From: Prevotella sp. | GTDB taxonomy: Bacteria; Bacteroidota; Bacteroidia; Bacteroidales; Bacteroidaceae | Direction of reading: 5' to 3' | DNA: 58,524 nt | Assembly: GCA_017561825.1 (NCBI GenBank) | Contig: JAFZBK010000016.1 | Span: 1-58,524, forward strand | In this document: positions 44,718 through 53,910 of the stretch, piece after piece | Numbering within the stretch: the stretch's first letter is position 1 | Layout of the letters: each line of letters opens with the position of its first letter | Translations under genes and position numbers: made by a program | Notes under the pieces: model-generated | The model's input: only the letters and a program-made list of their open reading frames with translations | Told to the model about the DNA's origin: nothing | Database searches by the model: none

Positions 44718-45167
44718 CTCTTTATTCTTCGTATCCATACAGATGGTTACAGGACCGTCGTTCAACAGTTCAACCTTCATGTCTGCGCCGAATTCCCCTG
44801 TTCCAACGGGTTTGCCAATAGCTTCTGAGAGCTGTTCGCAGAAGGCTTCGTAGAGTGGGATAGAGTGCTCATGAGAGCCTGCTCTGAACCACGAAGGACG
44901 GTTCCCCTTTTTGTAGCTGGCATAGAGTGTGAACTGACTTACTACAAGGGCTTCTCCTTGTACATCGAGTATTGAGCGGTTCATTACGTCATTCTCGTCG
45001 CCAAACACGCGCAAATTCGCAATCTTCTTCACCAGCCATTCCACATCCTCCATCGTATCTTCATCGCAGATACCTAACAGGATGAGGAATCCTCCTTGAA
45101 TGGATGATTTCACCGTACCCTCTATGGTAACACTTGCGTGACTTACTCGTTGTATTACTGCTCTCAT
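44715..45167 (-). CDS. dtd: D-aminoacyl-tRNA deacylase
   Basis: Dtd removes D-amino acids (and glycine) wrongly attached to tRNA. The 150-residue protein has the family start MRAVIQRVSHASV, the catalytic SQFTLYA motif (about residues 77-83) and the C-terminal NDGPVT motif with the cross-subunit GP. It has a promoter directly at its start codon. Confidence 0.97.
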   Translation of the reverse strand: MRAVIQRVSHASVTIEGTVKSSIQGGFLILLGICDEDTMEDVEWLVKKIANLRVFGDENDVMNRSILDVQGEALVVSQFTLYASYKKGNRPSWFRAGSHEHSIPLYEAFCEQLSEAIGKPVGTGEFGADMKVELLNDGPVTICMDTKNKE

Positions 45168-45171
45168 TTTG

Positions 45172-45203
45172 CAAAGATAAGCATTTTTCCCGTTACTTCC
45201 AAA
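45172..45203 (-). promoter_or_regulatory. Promoter of dtd, predicted leaderless
   Basis: On the minus strand TTTG (45200-45203), a 20-nt spacer and TATCTTTG (45172-45179) fit the consensus. The -7 box ends 4 nt before the ATG at 45167, so transcription probably begins at or within a base or two of the start codon. Confidence 0.75.
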
Positions 45204-45228
45204 TAAAATAGTTAAGGAGAAGAAGGTA

Positions 45229-47052
45229 TCAGGGATTGAAATGACTGAATATTAATGCTGCCTTTGCACTCCCGATGATTTCTGAAAGTGAGGATTGTTC
45301 TGCTTCACGGATGTTTTTTACCGTCTTGAAGTGCTTTAGAAGCGCCTCTTTCGTCTTTTCCCCGATTCCTTTGATCTCATCCAACTCAGAGTGTAAGGCG
45401 CGCTTAGAACGCTTGTCACGATGGAATGTGATAGCATAACGGTGTACTTCATCCTGTAGTTTGGTGAGGAAATGGAACAGTTCTGAATCCGTTTTCAATC
45501 CGATAACCACAGGTGGGAACCCATAAAGCAGTTCGTTGGTGCGATGACGGTTATCCTTGGCCAGTCCTGCAATGGGAATACTTAAATGTAACTCATCTTC
45601 CACCACCTTTCTAACCACTTCCATCTGACCTTTTCCGCCATCTGTGATAATAAGATCGGGTAGGGGAGTTCCTTCTTCTATCATTCTGCTGTATCTTCTA
45701 CGTACTACCTCTTGCATGGAAGCATAGTCGTCAGGACCTTCAACCGTCTTGATATTATACTTTCGGTAGTCGTTTTTCGACGGTTTCATCCCTTTGAACA
45801 CCACGCATCCCGCCACGGCATCAGTGCCCGATATATTGGAATTGTCGAAACACTCTATCTGATAAGGCAGTTTGGGCAGTTTCAAGGCGTTTTGCAGTTC
45901 CTTCATCAACCGCGTATGTTTCTGTTCAGGATTCAGTTTCTCGGCCTGTTTCAGACGGTCAAAACGGTACTGCTTACCGTTCATGATGGAGAGATCGAGC
46001 AAGGTTTTCTTGTCTCCTCTTTGTGGAATGGTTAGTGTCGCATCTTTAATACCTGTTTCCAGCGGAAAAGGAACGATGATTTCCTTGGATTTACTCTTCA
46101 CCTGCTCACGGATCTGCACAATACCTAAACTCAGAATTTCCTCTTCTGATTCGTTCAGTTTCTTCTTGAATTCATAGGTAAAAGCAGCGTTGATACTGCC
46201 ATTGGTGACGTGCATATAGTTAATGTAAGCCATCTTTTCGTCGTCAGTGATGGAGAATACATCTACGTCATCAATGGTATGACTCACTACTTCGCTCTTT
46301 CCGGCATAGTTTTCCAACGCCAGATAGCGGTTTTTCAGTACTTCGGCTTCTTCGAAACGCAGTTCCTCTGCAGCTCTCTGCATTTCTTGATAGAGGACTT
46401 TTTGCACCGCTCTTGTACGTCCTTTCAGGATTTCCTGTGCTTGGGCGATGTTGTTTTGGTAATCATCATATGACTGTTTCCCAATGCATGGCGCATCGCA
46501 ATTATGAATATGGTATTCCAGACAAGGCTTGAAACGGCCTTCCGTAATTCCTTCTTTCGTGAGCGGCAATCGGCACCTTCTGGGTTTGTAGAGCTTGTTG
46601 ATGAGGTCTAATACGGCATACATGCTACCCAAATGACTATAAGGACCGTAATAGGTACCTGTTTTCTTGTTGATAGTGCGGGTCTTGAAGATTCTTGGGA
46701 AGCATTCTTTCGTAATGCAGATGCTTGGATAGGTCTTACCGTCCTTCAATAAGATGTTGTACTTGGGCTTGTATTTCTTGATCAAGTTGTTCTCAAGTAG
46801 TAAGGCATCTTCTTCGGTGTTGACTACCGTGTAGGTGATATCATGAATCTTGCTGACCAGTACTTTTGTCTTGAAACGATCCACCTCCTTATGAAAATAG
46901 GAAGAAACACGACTTTTGAGGTTCTTGGCTTTACCTACATAAATGATTACACCATCCACATCATAGAACTGATAGCTGCCCGGTTTCTCGGGTAAACTGC
47001 CAACAATCCCATGGAGTTTCTCTAACCTCTTTTCGTTTTCTTCCTTGGTCAT
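45229..47052 (-). CDS. uvrC: Excinuclease ABC subunit C
   Basis: UvrC makes both cuts in nucleotide excision repair. The 607-residue protein has the GIY-YIG nuclease domain for the 3' cut (about 10-95, GSYQFYD and IIYVGKAKNLKSR), a UvrB-binding helix pair (about 200-240), the RNase H-like nuclease for the 5' cut (about 385-540, ECFDNSNISGTDAVAG and ITDGGKGQ) and C-terminal helix-hairpin-helix motifs. Length is typical. Confidence 0.97.
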   Translation of the reverse strand: MTKEENEKRLEKLHGIVGSLPEKPGSYQFYDVDGVIIYVGKAKNLKSRVSSYFHKEVDRFKTKVLVSKIHDITYTVVNTEEDALLLENNLIKKYKPKYNILLKDGKTYPSICITKECFPRIFKTRTINKKTGTYYGPYSHLGSMYAVLDLINKLYKPRRCRLPLTKEGITEGRFKPCLEYHIHNCDAPCIGKQSYDDYQNNIAQAQEILKGRTRAVQKVLYQEMQRAAEELRFEEAEVLKNRYLALENYAGKSEVVSHTIDDVDVFSITDDEKMAYINYMHVTNGSINAAFTYEFKKKLNESEEEILSLGIVQIREQVKSKSKEIIVPFPLETGIKDATLTIPQRGDKKTLLDLSIMNGKQYRFDRLKQAEKLNPEQKHTRLMKELQNALKLPKLPYQIECFDNSNISGTDAVAGCVVFKGMKPSKNDYRKYNIKTVEGPDDYASMQEVVRRRYSRMIEEGTPLPDLIITDGGKGQMEVVRKVVEDELHLSIPIAGLAKDNRHRTNELLYGFPPVVIGLKTDSELFHFLTKLQDEVHRYAITFHRDKRSKRALHSELDEIKGIGEKTKEALLKHFKTVKNIREAEQSSLSEIIGSAKAALIFSHFNP

Positions 47053-47091
47053 CCTTGCAAACCCCTATCATTATAGCAGTTAAGACAGAGA

Positions 47092-47107
47092 TGTTTCACG
47101 TGAAACA
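47092..47107. promoter_or_regulatory. parS site 1
   Basis: TGTTTCACGTGAAACA is a perfect 16-bp match to the widely conserved ParB-binding parS consensus. It lies in the gap between uvrC and apt. parS sites are normally near oriC. Confidence 0.9.
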
Positions 47108-47157
47108 AACAAGTTTTGTCATGTGTCACGAATCTCATCAGTATCTAAACAAGCCTC

Positions 47158-47688
47158 CTATTCTGTGATCAAGGTAGTAATCTCTGTGTCCTTGTCGAAG
47201 ATGTCACGGCCATGGAGACCTTCATCTGTAATCTCTATGATGAAGTTGACGTAGATGTTCTTGGGGTTGAATTTCTTCACAAGGTTGTATGCAGCCTTCA
47301 TGGTTCCACCGGTTGCCAGCAGATCATCATGGAGCAGAACTACATCATCTTCATTAATGGCATCTTTATGAATCTCAATCGTGTCGGTTCCGTACTCTTT
47401 GCTATAGCTTTCCTGTACGGTTTCAGCGGGCAGTTTGCCAGGTTTCCTGCACAGAACGACACCAGCACCTAACTTAACAGCTAAAGCAGAAGCCATCACA
47501 AAGCCTCTACTCTCGATTCCAACGATCTTGGTAATGCCTTTGTCCTTGTAGATTTCGTAGAGTTCATCGAGCATAATCTCTAAGCACTCATGACTCTTGA
47601 ATAACGTTGTTACATCCCTGAAGTTAATGCCCTTTACGGGGAAGTCCTTAATACATCTTAGGTTTTGTAATAGAATCTTGTTGTTCAT
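47158..47688 (-). CDS. apt: Adenine phosphoribosyltransferase
   Basis: Apt converts adenine and PRPP to AMP. The 176-residue protein has the type I PRTase PRPP loop VVLLHDDLLATGGTMKAA (about residues 115-132), GIESRGFVMASALA and the PRKPGKLP flexible loop (RKPGKLPAETV). It lies between two parS sites. Confidence 0.97.
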   Translation of the reverse strand: MNNKILLQNLRCIKDFPVKGINFRDVTTLFKSHECLEIMLDELYEIYKDKGITKIVGIESRGFVMASALAVKLGAGVVLCRKPGKLPAETVQESYSKEYGTDTIEIHKDAINEDDVVLLHDDLLATGGTMKAAYNLVKKFNPKNIYVNFIIEITDEGLHGRDIFDKDTEITTLITE

Positions 47689-47712
47689 ACGAATGATATT
47701 TGTAGTTTAACT

Positions 47713-47728
47713 TGTTTCACGTGAAACA
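47713..47728. promoter_or_regulatory. parS site 2
   Basis: A second TGTTTCACGTGAAACA, identical to the site at 47092, 621 bp away. It ends exactly at the base before the mnmG stop codon. Confidence 0.9.
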
Positions 47729-49621
47729 TTATCTCCCTAACAGCACCAATAACACATTGATATCACTGGGTGAAACCCCAGGAATCCTACTTGCCTGTGC
47801 CAATGTCTCGGGATTAATGCGGTTGAGTTTCTGTCGGCATTCCGTAGAAAGCGACTGCAAAGAATCGTAATCAAACCGACCTTTGATCTTGATGTTCTCC
47901 AGTCTGTGCATCTTGTCGGCAATTACTCGTTCGCGTTCGATATAGCCAGCGTATTTCATTTTTACCTCTGCGGCCTCGATAATCTCCTCTTTCCTGTTGG
48001 GTAGTTCATCAAACACTGTGTTGAGATCAGGGATGAGTTCAGCGAGGATTGGCAAAGTAATCTGTGGACGACTAATGAGATCGATGGCTTTGCAGCCAGC
48101 ACGGAGTGGGGTAGTACCTAATGCTTCCAATTCACTGTTGATGAGTTTGGGCTTGACGGGTGCTTGCTGACAGAAGTTGATAATCTTTTCAATCGCTTCT
48201 TTCTTCTCCATCCACCAGTCGTACCTGTCGCGTTTAGCCACGCCTAAAGCGTATGCTTTTTCCGTCAAACGGGCATCAGCATCATCTTGTCGTAACAGGA
48301 TGCGGTATTCGGCCCGAGAGGTAAACATCCGATAAGGCTCATCCACCCCCTTGGTAACCAGATCATCGATCAATACACCGATATAGCTCTCATCGCGGTG
48401 CATCACGAACGGTTCAGTTGCGGAAGGACTCTGCTTGTCTTGTCCTGCATAGATAGCCGCGTTAACACCAGCCACCAAACCTTGTCCTGCTGCCTCTTCA
48501 TAGCCCGTAGTACCGTTCACTTGACCAGCAAAGAACAGACCTTTCACTACTTTCGATTCCAACGAATGGTTCAGTTGGGTGGGGTCGAAGAAATCATATT
48601 CTATAGCGTAGCCAGGACGGTAAGCCTTTATGTCACGTAGTGCAGGGATCTTTTTCAAAGCTTCGATCTGCACATCCATAGGCATACTCGACGAGAATCC
48701 GTTGAGATACATCTCGTTGGTGTTCTCGCCTTCCGGCTCCAGGAATAGCGGATGAGAATCCCTGTCGGGGAAGGTCATGAGCTTGGTTTCGATGGAAGGA
48801 CAGTAACGAGGACCGATACTTTGGATCTGTCCGTTATATAAAGGAGAGTCCTCGAGTCCTGAACGCAGAATCTCATGCACTTCGGCATTGGTATTGAAGG
48901 TCCAACAAGGAAGTTGTTTGCTGGTATGTGGAATATTCAGATAAGAGAAACCTGTATGCGATTCCTCTCCTGGTTGAATTTCTGCATCTTCGAAATGCAC
49001 GCTGCGACGGTCGATGCGAACAGGCGTACCGGTCTTCATTCGTTCTGAAGTGATGCCATGACGGGTAATGCTCTCTGAAAAACGAGTCACTGCTGGTTCC
49101 GCAATCCTTCCGCCAGGAATCATTTTCCGTCCGATATGAAGCAGTCCGTTGAGGAATGTGCCAGCGGTAATTACCACAGCCTTGGCACGAATTTCTGCGC
49201 CCCAGATGGTCTTCACACCAACAACCTCCCCGTTCTCTACCAATAATTCATCAGCCTGGTCTTGCCAGATGTCCAATCCGTCGGTGATATCCAGTTGGTG
49301 GCGCCATGCCCAGATGTATTTCTCACGGTCGCATTGTGCCCTTGGACTCCACATAGCAGGACCTTTGGAACGGTTAAGCATACGGAATTGGATGGCTGTC
49401 TGGTCAGTAACGATACCCATCCTACCGCCCAGCGCATCAATCTCTCGCACAATCTGTCCTTTGGCAATACCGCCAACAGCGGGATTGCACGACATTTGTG
49501 CTATCTTGTTCATGTCCATGGTCACCAACAGTGTTCTGGCACCCATGTTCGCACTGGCACATGCAGCCTCACAACCCGCATGTCCTCCACCAATGACGAT
49601 GACATCATACTTTAGAATCAT
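47729..49621 (-). CDS. mnmG: tRNA uridine 5-carboxymethylaminomethyl modification enzyme MnmG (GidA)
   Basis: MnmG, with MnmE, modifies U34 of several tRNAs using FAD. The chosen start (49621) gives 630 residues with the FAD-binding VIVIGGGHAGCEAA near the N-terminus, GGRMGIVTDQTAIQFRMLNRSKGPAMWSPRAQ-type motifs (spread over about 55-90) and the helical C-terminal MnmE-binding domain. An upstream ATG at 49648 lies inside the promoter box and is rejected. gidA is next to oriC in many bacteria; here parS lies directly after it. Confidence 0.97.
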   Translation of the reverse strand: MILKYDVIVIGGGHAGCEAACASANMGARTLLVTMDMNKIAQMSCNPAVGGIAKGQIVREIDALGGRMGIVTDQTAIQFRMLNRSKGPAMWSPRAQCDREKYIWAWRHQLDITDGLDIWQDQADELLVENGEVVGVKTIWGAEIRAKAVVITAGTFLNGLLHIGRKMIPGGRIAEPAVTRFSESITRHGITSERMKTGTPVRIDRRSVHFEDAEIQPGEESHTGFSYLNIPHTSKQLPCWTFNTNAEVHEILRSGLEDSPLYNGQIQSIGPRYCPSIETKLMTFPDRDSHPLFLEPEGENTNEMYLNGFSSSMPMDVQIEALKKIPALRDIKAYRPGYAIEYDFFDPTQLNHSLESKVVKGLFFAGQVNGTTGYEEAAGQGLVAGVNAAIYAGQDKQSPSATEPFVMHRDESYIGVLIDDLVTKGVDEPYRMFTSRAEYRILLRQDDADARLTEKAYALGVAKRDRYDWWMEKKEAIEKIINFCQQAPVKPKLINSELEALGTTPLRAGCKAIDLISRPQITLPILAELIPDLNTVFDELPNRKEEIIEAAEVKMKYAGYIERERVIADKMHRLENIKIKGRFDYDSLQSLSTECRQKLNRINPETLAQASRIPGVSPSDINVLLVLLGR

Positions 49622-49645
49622 ATCAAATCTTGTGAATATGCGATG

Positions 49646-49653
49646 CAAAAATA
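49646..49653 (-). promoter_or_regulatory. -7 box of mnmG
   Basis: TATTTTTG on the minus strand, 25 nt upstream of the start at 49621. It supports the shorter reading of mnmG. Confidence 0.5.
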
Positions 49654-49729
49654 CAAAAACTTTTGCAAATAACGGGAAGAAGTAAAAAGGTTTTTTTGCT
49701 GACCAAAAAGCGTTTTTTATGAAAAATAC

Positions 49730-49760
49730 TTTGTACTCTCATTAAAATATGTTATATTTG
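49730..49760 (+). promoter_or_regulatory. Promoter of the succinate dehydrogenase/fumarate reductase operon
   Basis: TTTG (49730-49733), a 19-nt spacer and TATATTTG (49753-49760) are a near-ideal match. The first gene begins 153 nt further, leaving a long leader. Confidence 0.8.
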
Positions 49761-49821
49761 CAGACTGATAGGAAAGAATTATACCTATTAAAAGGTATGG
49801 TTTATCATGGAACAGATGTGG

Positions 49822-49849
49822 AAGAGTCAACCATCTGGTGTTGATTCTT
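49822..49849 (+). promoter_or_regulatory. Hairpin in the sdh/frd leader
   Basis: AAGAGTCAAC (49822-49831) pairs with GTTGATTCTT (49840-49849), 10 bp with one G-U, around an 8-nt loop. It lies in the middle of the long leader. It has no U-run, so it is more likely a structured leader than a terminator. Confidence 0.4.
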
Positions 49850-49913
49850 GCCAACTCAACAAAGACTTCAGAAACGAAAGTCTAACAATTAAATAATTTA
49901 AAATCAATCATTT

Positions 49914-50633
49914 ATGTGGTTAATCAATTCATCAATTGGTAGGAAAGTTGTAATGTCCGTCACGGGTGTTGCGCTGATCCTGTTCCTGACCTTTCATGGT
50001 TGTATGAACGTGGTGGCGCTATTCTCGGCGAAAGGCTACAACATGATTTGCGAATTCCTGGGTGCCAACTGGTATGCCGTTGTGGCTACCCTTGGCTTGG
50101 CTGCCCTGGCAGTGATTCACATCGTTTATGCGTTCTGGCTGACCATACAGAACCGCAAGGCCCGCGGTAATAACCGCTACGAAGTGGCAACGAAGGTGAA
50201 TTCAGGAACTGTGGAGTGGTCGTCAAAGAACATGCTCGTGCTGGGTATCATTATTTTGCTTGGCCTGCTGCTTCATCTTTGGAACTTCTGGTACAACATG
50301 ATGTTTGCAGAGCTCACAGGTGTTATGCCCGCCATCAGTCCTACTGACGGCTTCGGATGGATCAAGGAGACATTCTCTAATCCAGTATTCGTGGTGCTCT
50401 ACATCATCTGGCTCGTTGCTATCTGGTTCCATCTCACTCACGGCTTCTGGTCTGCTATGCAGACATTCGGATGGAGCGGTAAGATTTGGTTCAAGCGCTG
50501 GAAATGCATCGGTAACATCTACGTTACCCTGCTCCTGCTCTGCTTCTTGGTAGTAGTGCTGGCTTTCTATTTCGGCTGGGCTCCCTTCTGTTGTGATGGT
50601 GCTTGTTGCGTTCCTGCTGAGGGCTGTTGCTAA
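49914..50633 (+). CDS. Succinate dehydrogenase/fumarate reductase cytochrome b subunit
   Basis: The 239-residue protein has five membrane helices and conserved heme-ligand histidines (FHGCMN about residues 28-33, VIHIVYAF, HLWNFWY and WFHLTHGFWS), the pattern of the di-heme cytochrome b (SdhC/FrdC) of the Bacteroides type. It takes electrons from menaquinol and passes them to the Fe-S subunit. First gene of the operon, 39 nt before the flavoprotein gene. The C-terminus is unusually Cys-rich (CCDGACCVPAEGCC). Confidence 0.93.
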   Translation: MWLINSSIGRKVVMSVTGVALILFLTFHGCMNVVALFSAKGYNMICEFLGANWYAVVATLGLAALAVIHIVYAFWLTIQNRKARGNNRYEVATKVNSGTVEWSSKNMLVLGIIILLGLLLHLWNFWYNMMFAELTGVMPAISPTDGFGWIKETFSNPVFVVLYIIWLVAIWFHLTHGFWSAMQTFGWSGKIWFKRWKCIGNIYVTLLLLCFLVVVLAFYFGWAPFCCDGACCVPAEGCC

Positions 50634-50672
50634 ATTTAATGTTTAATGTTTCATTTTATCATTTGAAAGATT

Positions 50673-52652
50673 ATGGCTAAAGTAATTGATTCAAAGATTC
50701 CCGCAGGTCCAGTACCTGAGAAATGGAAGGAATATAAGGCTCATCAGCGTCTGGTAAACCCGAAGAACAAGCTGAAGCTGGATGTCATCGTTGTGGGTAC
50801 TGGCTTGGCTGGTGCTTCTGCAGCTGCTTCTCTTGGTGAGATGGGCTTCAATGTCATTAACCTGTGTATTCAGGATTCTCCCCGTCGTGCTCACTCTATC
50901 GCCGCTCAGGGTGGTATCAATGCCGCCAAGTGCTATCAGAACGATGGTGACTCTGTTTATCGTCTGTTCTATGATACCGTAAAGGGTGGTGACTACCGTG
51001 CTCGTGAGGCCAACGTGTATCGTCTGGCTGAGGTTTCTAACAATATTATCGACCAGTGCGTAGCTCAGGGTGTTCCCTTTGCTCGTGAGTATGGCGGTAT
51101 GCTGGCTAACCGTTCTTTCGGTGGTGCACAGGTAAGTCGTACGTTCTACGCCAAGGGTCAGACGGGTCAGCAGCTTCTGCTCGGTGCCTACAGTTCTCTG
51201 AGCTGTCAGGTAAAGGCCGGTAAGGTAAAGCTCTACACTCGTTATGAGATGGAAGACGTGGTCATCGTTGATGGTCGCGCTCGTGGTATCATCGCCAAGA
51301 ACCTAGTGACTGGTAAGCTGGAGCGTTTCAGCGCCAATGCTGTGGTGATTGCTACTGGTGGTTACGGAAATGCTTATTTCTTGAGCACCAACGCTATGGG
51401 TTGTAACTGTACTGCTGCTATCCAGTGCTATCGAAAGGGTGCCTATATGGCTAATCCTTCTTATGTTCAGATTCACCCCACCTGTATCCCCGTTCATGGC
51501 GACAAGCAGTCTAAGCTGACGCTGATGTCTGAGTCACTGCGTAACGACGGTCGTATCTGGGTACCGAAGAAGATCGAAGATGCCAAGGCTCTGCAGGCTG
51601 GAACGAAGCAGGGTTGGGAGATTCCTGAGGAAGATCGCGACTACTATCTGGAGCGCCGCTATCCCGCCTTCGGTAACCTCGTTCCCCGTGACGTGGCCTC
51701 TCGTGCCGCTAAGGAGCGTTGCGACAAGGGCTTCGGCGTGAACAACACCGGTCTGGCAGTGTTCCTCGACTTCTCTGAGTCTATCAACCGTCTGGGTCTT
51801 GATGTCATCATGCAGCGTTATGGCAACCTCTTCGAGATGTATGAGGAGATTACTGACGTATTCCCTGGCGATGTAGCCAACGAGATCAATGGTGTGAAGT
51901 ACTACAAGCCGATGATGATTTATCCCGCTATCCACTACACGATGGGTGGTATTTGGGTTGACTACGAGCTGCAGACCTCTATTCCTGGTCTGTTCGCTAT
52001 CGGTGAGTGTAACTTCTCTGATCACGGTGCTAACCGCTTAGGTGCTTCTGCGCTGATGCAGGGTCTGGCCGATGGTTACTTCGTATTGCCTTATACGATC
52101 CAGAACTACCTCGCCGATCAGAGCATCTGGGGCAAGGTTTCTACCGATCTGCCTGAGTTCGAAGAGGCTGAGAAGGCTGTCAATGCCGAGATCGACCGTC
52201 TGATGAACATCAAGGGTAAGCGTTCTGTTGACTCTATCCACAAGGAACTGGGTCATATCATGTGGGAGTATGTAGGTATGGGTCGTACCGCTGAGGGCTT
52301 GAAGGAAGGTCTGAAGAAGATGCATGAACTGGAGAAGGAGTTCGACTCCAACCTCTTCGTTCCTGGATCTAAGGAAGGTCTGAACATCGAGCTCGACAAG
52401 GCTATCCACCTGCGTGACTTCTTCACCATGGGTCAGCTCGTTGCTTTCGATGCTCTCTCTCGTAATGAATCCTGCGGTGGTCACTTCCGTGAGGAGTACC
52501 AGACCGAGGAAGGTGAGGCTAAGCGCGACGATGAGAACTACTTCTATGTAGGCTGCTGGGAGTACCAGGGCAAGGGCAATGAGCCTGAGCTTATCAAGGA
52601 GCCGCTGGAGTACGAGGCTATCAAGGTACAAACACGTAATTATAAGAATTAA
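50673..52652 (+). CDS. Succinate dehydrogenase/fumarate reductase flavoprotein subunit
   Basis: This is the catalytic subunit that interconverts fumarate and succinate with covalent FAD. The 659-residue protein has [20 protein letters not shown] for FAD binding (about 35-55), [15 protein letters not shown] with the histidine that would carry the [15 protein letters not shown], and the substrate-binding [15 protein letters not shown] and [16 protein letters not shown] regions. In anaerobic Prevotella-like bacteria it would mainly work as fumarate reductase, forming succinate. Codon use is strongly biased, as expected for a highly expressed gene. Confidence 0.96.
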   Translation: MAKVIDSKIPAGPVPEKWKEYKAHQRLVNPKNKLKLDVIVVGTGLAGASAAASLGEMGFNVINLCIQDSPRRAHSIAAQGGINAAKCYQNDGDSVYRLFYDTVKGGDYRAREANVYRLAEVSNNIIDQCVAQGVPFAREYGGMLANRSFGGAQVSRTFYAKGQTGQQLLLGAYSSLSCQVKAGKVKLYTRYEMEDVVIVDGRARGIIAKNLVTGKLERFSANAVVIATGGYGNAYFLSTNAMGCNCTAAIQCYRKGAYMANPSYVQIHPTCIPVHGDKQSKLTLMSESLRNDGRIWVPKKIEDAKALQAGTKQGWEIPEEDRDYYLERRYPAFGNLVPRDVASRAAKERCDKGFGVNNTGLAVFLDFSESINRLGLDVIMQRYGNLFEMYEEITDVFPGDVANEINGVKYYKPMMIYPAIHYTMGGIWVDYELQTSIPGLFAIGECNFSDHGANRLGASALMQGLADGYFVLPYTIQNYLADQSIWGKVSTDLPEFEEAEKAVNAEIDRLMNIKGKRSVDSIHKELGHIMWEYVGMGRTAEGLKEGLKKMHELEKEFDSNLFVPGSKEGLNIELDKAIHLRDFFTMGQLVAFDALSRNESCGGHFREEYQTEEGEAKRDDENYFYVGCWEYQGKGNEPELIKEPLEYEAIKVQTRNYKN

Positions 52653-52711
52653 GTAACTGGTCCGGTATGTTGCTGGTTCTCAGCAACCTCCGCCTAAAAT
52701 AGAAAAGAATT

Positions 52712-53470
52712 ATGGCTAAAAGTATAAGCTTTACAATCAAATTTTGGCGCCAGAACGGGCCAAAAGACCAGGGACACTTCGACTCTTACGAGATGAAGGA
52801 TATCCCTGATGATACTTCATTCCTGGAGATGCTCGATATTCTTAACGAGAATCTCATCAACGAAGGCAAGGAGCCATTCGTGTTCGACCACGATTGCCGC
52901 GAGGGTATCTGCGGTATGTGCTCACTGTATATCAACGGTACGCCTCATGGACTCACTGAGCGTGGTGCCACCACCTGTCAGCTTTATATGCGCCGCTTCA
53001 ACGATGGTGACGTGATCACCGTTGAGCCTTGGCGCTCTGCTGCCTTCCCTGTAATCAAGGACTGTATGGTTGACCGCAACGCCTTTGATAAGATTATCCA
53101 GGCTGGTGGTTATACCACAATCCGTACAGGACAGGCTCAGGATGCTAATGCAATCCTGATTCCGAAGGAAGATGCTGACGAGGCAATGGACTGCGCTTCT
53201 TGCATCGGCTGTGGTGCTTGTGTGGCTGCTTGTAAGAACGGCTCTGCCATGCTGTTCGTATCCAGCAAGGTATCTCAGCTCGCCCTGCTTCCCCAGGGTC
53301 GTGTAGAGGCTGCTAAGCGTGCTAAGGCAATGATGCTCGCCATGGAAGAGGCTGGCTTTGGTAACTGTACCAACACTCGTGCTTGCGAGGCTGTATGCCC
53401 CAAGAACGAGACCATCGCCAACATCGCCCGCCTGAACCGCGAGTTCATCAAGGCAAAACTTAGCGATTAG
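52712..53470 (+). CDS. Succinate dehydrogenase/fumarate reductase iron-sulfur subunit
   Basis: The 252-residue protein carries three clusters: [2Fe-2S] by [15 protein letters not shown] (about residues 68-82), [4Fe-4S] by [15 protein letters not shown] (about 156-170) and [3Fe-4S] by [13 protein letters not shown] (about 220-232). It links the flavin to the cytochrome b. It is the last gene of the operon and is followed by a terminator. Confidence 0.96.
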   Translation: MAKSISFTIKFWRQNGPKDQGHFDSYEMKDIPDDTSFLEMLDILNENLINEGKEPFVFDHDCREGICGMCSLYINGTPHGLTERGATTCQLYMRRFNDGDVITVEPWRSAAFPVIKDCMVDRNAFDKIIQAGGYTTIRTGQAQDANAILIPKEDADEAMDCASCIGCGACVAACKNGSAMLFVSSKVSQLALLPQGRVEAAKRAKAMMLAMEEAGFGNCTNTRACEAVCPKNETIANIARLNREFIKAKLSD

Positions 53471-53492
53471 AAAGTTCGTAACACCTTTTATA

Positions 53493-53532
53493 ATAAGAGC
53501 GCTGCAGAGAATTCTGTGGCGCTCTTATCTTT
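53493..53532 (+). terminator. Terminator of the sdh/frd operon
   Basis: ATAAGAGCGC (53493-53502) and GCGCTCTTAT (53519-53528) form a 10-bp stem, with CAGA/TCTG pairs inside, followed by CTTTTA. Confidence 0.8.
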
Positions 53533-53626
53533 TATATCGTTGTTTCTGCATGTTACTGTGCCACAGCAACTAAGGTTAAGACACCATATGTTATATAGTA
53601 CACTTTTAGTACACCTTGACAAACAA

Positions 53627-53659
53627 AAAGTGCTGCAAGATATTGTCTTACAGCACTTT
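53627..53659 (-). terminator. Hairpin terminator downstream of the tRNA 3'-end fragment
   Basis: AAAGTGCTG (53627-53635) and CAGCACTTT (53651-53659) form a perfect 9-bp stem with an inner AAGA/TCTT stem. Read on the minus strand, it lies 15 nt after the tRNA 3' end and is followed by TTTTGTTTG. It looks like the original terminator of the disrupted tRNA gene. Confidence 0.7.
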
Positions 53660-53674
53660 GCTTTTAAAGCCTTG

Positions 53675-53694
53675 TACCCAGAGCCGGGGTCGAA
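53675..53694 (-). other. tRNA 3'-end fragment: attachment site of an integrated element
   Basis: On the minus strand this 20-nt stretch reads from the T-loop (TTCGACC) through the 3' T-stem (CCGGC) and acceptor strand (TCTGGGT) to the discriminator A. The 5' T-stem and the rest of the tRNA are missing; the sequence changes abruptly at 53695. The acceptor strand would pair with a 5' end like ACCCAGA/GCCCAGA, as I recall for Bacteroidota tRNA-Leu; that identity is inferred. This is the expected trace of a tyrosine recombinase integrating in a tRNA 3' end. The rebuilt whole tRNA should lie at the far end of the element, outside the window. Confidence 0.7.
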
Positions 53695-53850
53695 TGCTGC
53701 ATATTCCATACTTTTCAGTTGTCTTCCATTATCTTTCATTTTCTTTATAACGCATTAATAATCAGTATTATTGCGTGATTATAAGATAATTTTTCATTTT
53801 TAATCATTTCACTCACTTTTGTATTCGGTGGGGAAAATGTGGGGAAAATT

Positions 53851-53882
53851 TTTGGTGGTGTGAAGAATTCGTTGTACCTTTG
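53851..53882 (+). promoter_or_regulatory. Promoter of the integrase gene
   Basis: TTTG (53851-53854), a 20-nt spacer and TACCTTTG (53875-53882) fit the consensus. The ATG is 28 nt downstream. TTGTACCCAGA (53880-53890), at the predicted transcription start, repeats 11 nt of the tRNA fragment at 53672-53682. Confidence 0.7.
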
Positions 53883-53910
53883 TACCCAGAAATCTTAAAA
53901 TTCAATAGAT

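Noticed and set aside
52038-52631. Leftward open frame of 197 codons opposite the fumarate reductase flavoprotein
   Set aside because: Shadow of a strongly codon-biased, highly expressed gene.
53675-53694. Intact tRNA gene at the element junction
   Set aside because: Only the T-loop to the discriminator is present; no 5' T-stem, anticodon or acceptor partner follows at 53695 and beyond.
53488-53739. Leftward 83-codon open frame between the sdh operon and the integrase
   Set aside because: It runs through two terminator hairpins and the tRNA fragment, so it cannot be a conserved gene.
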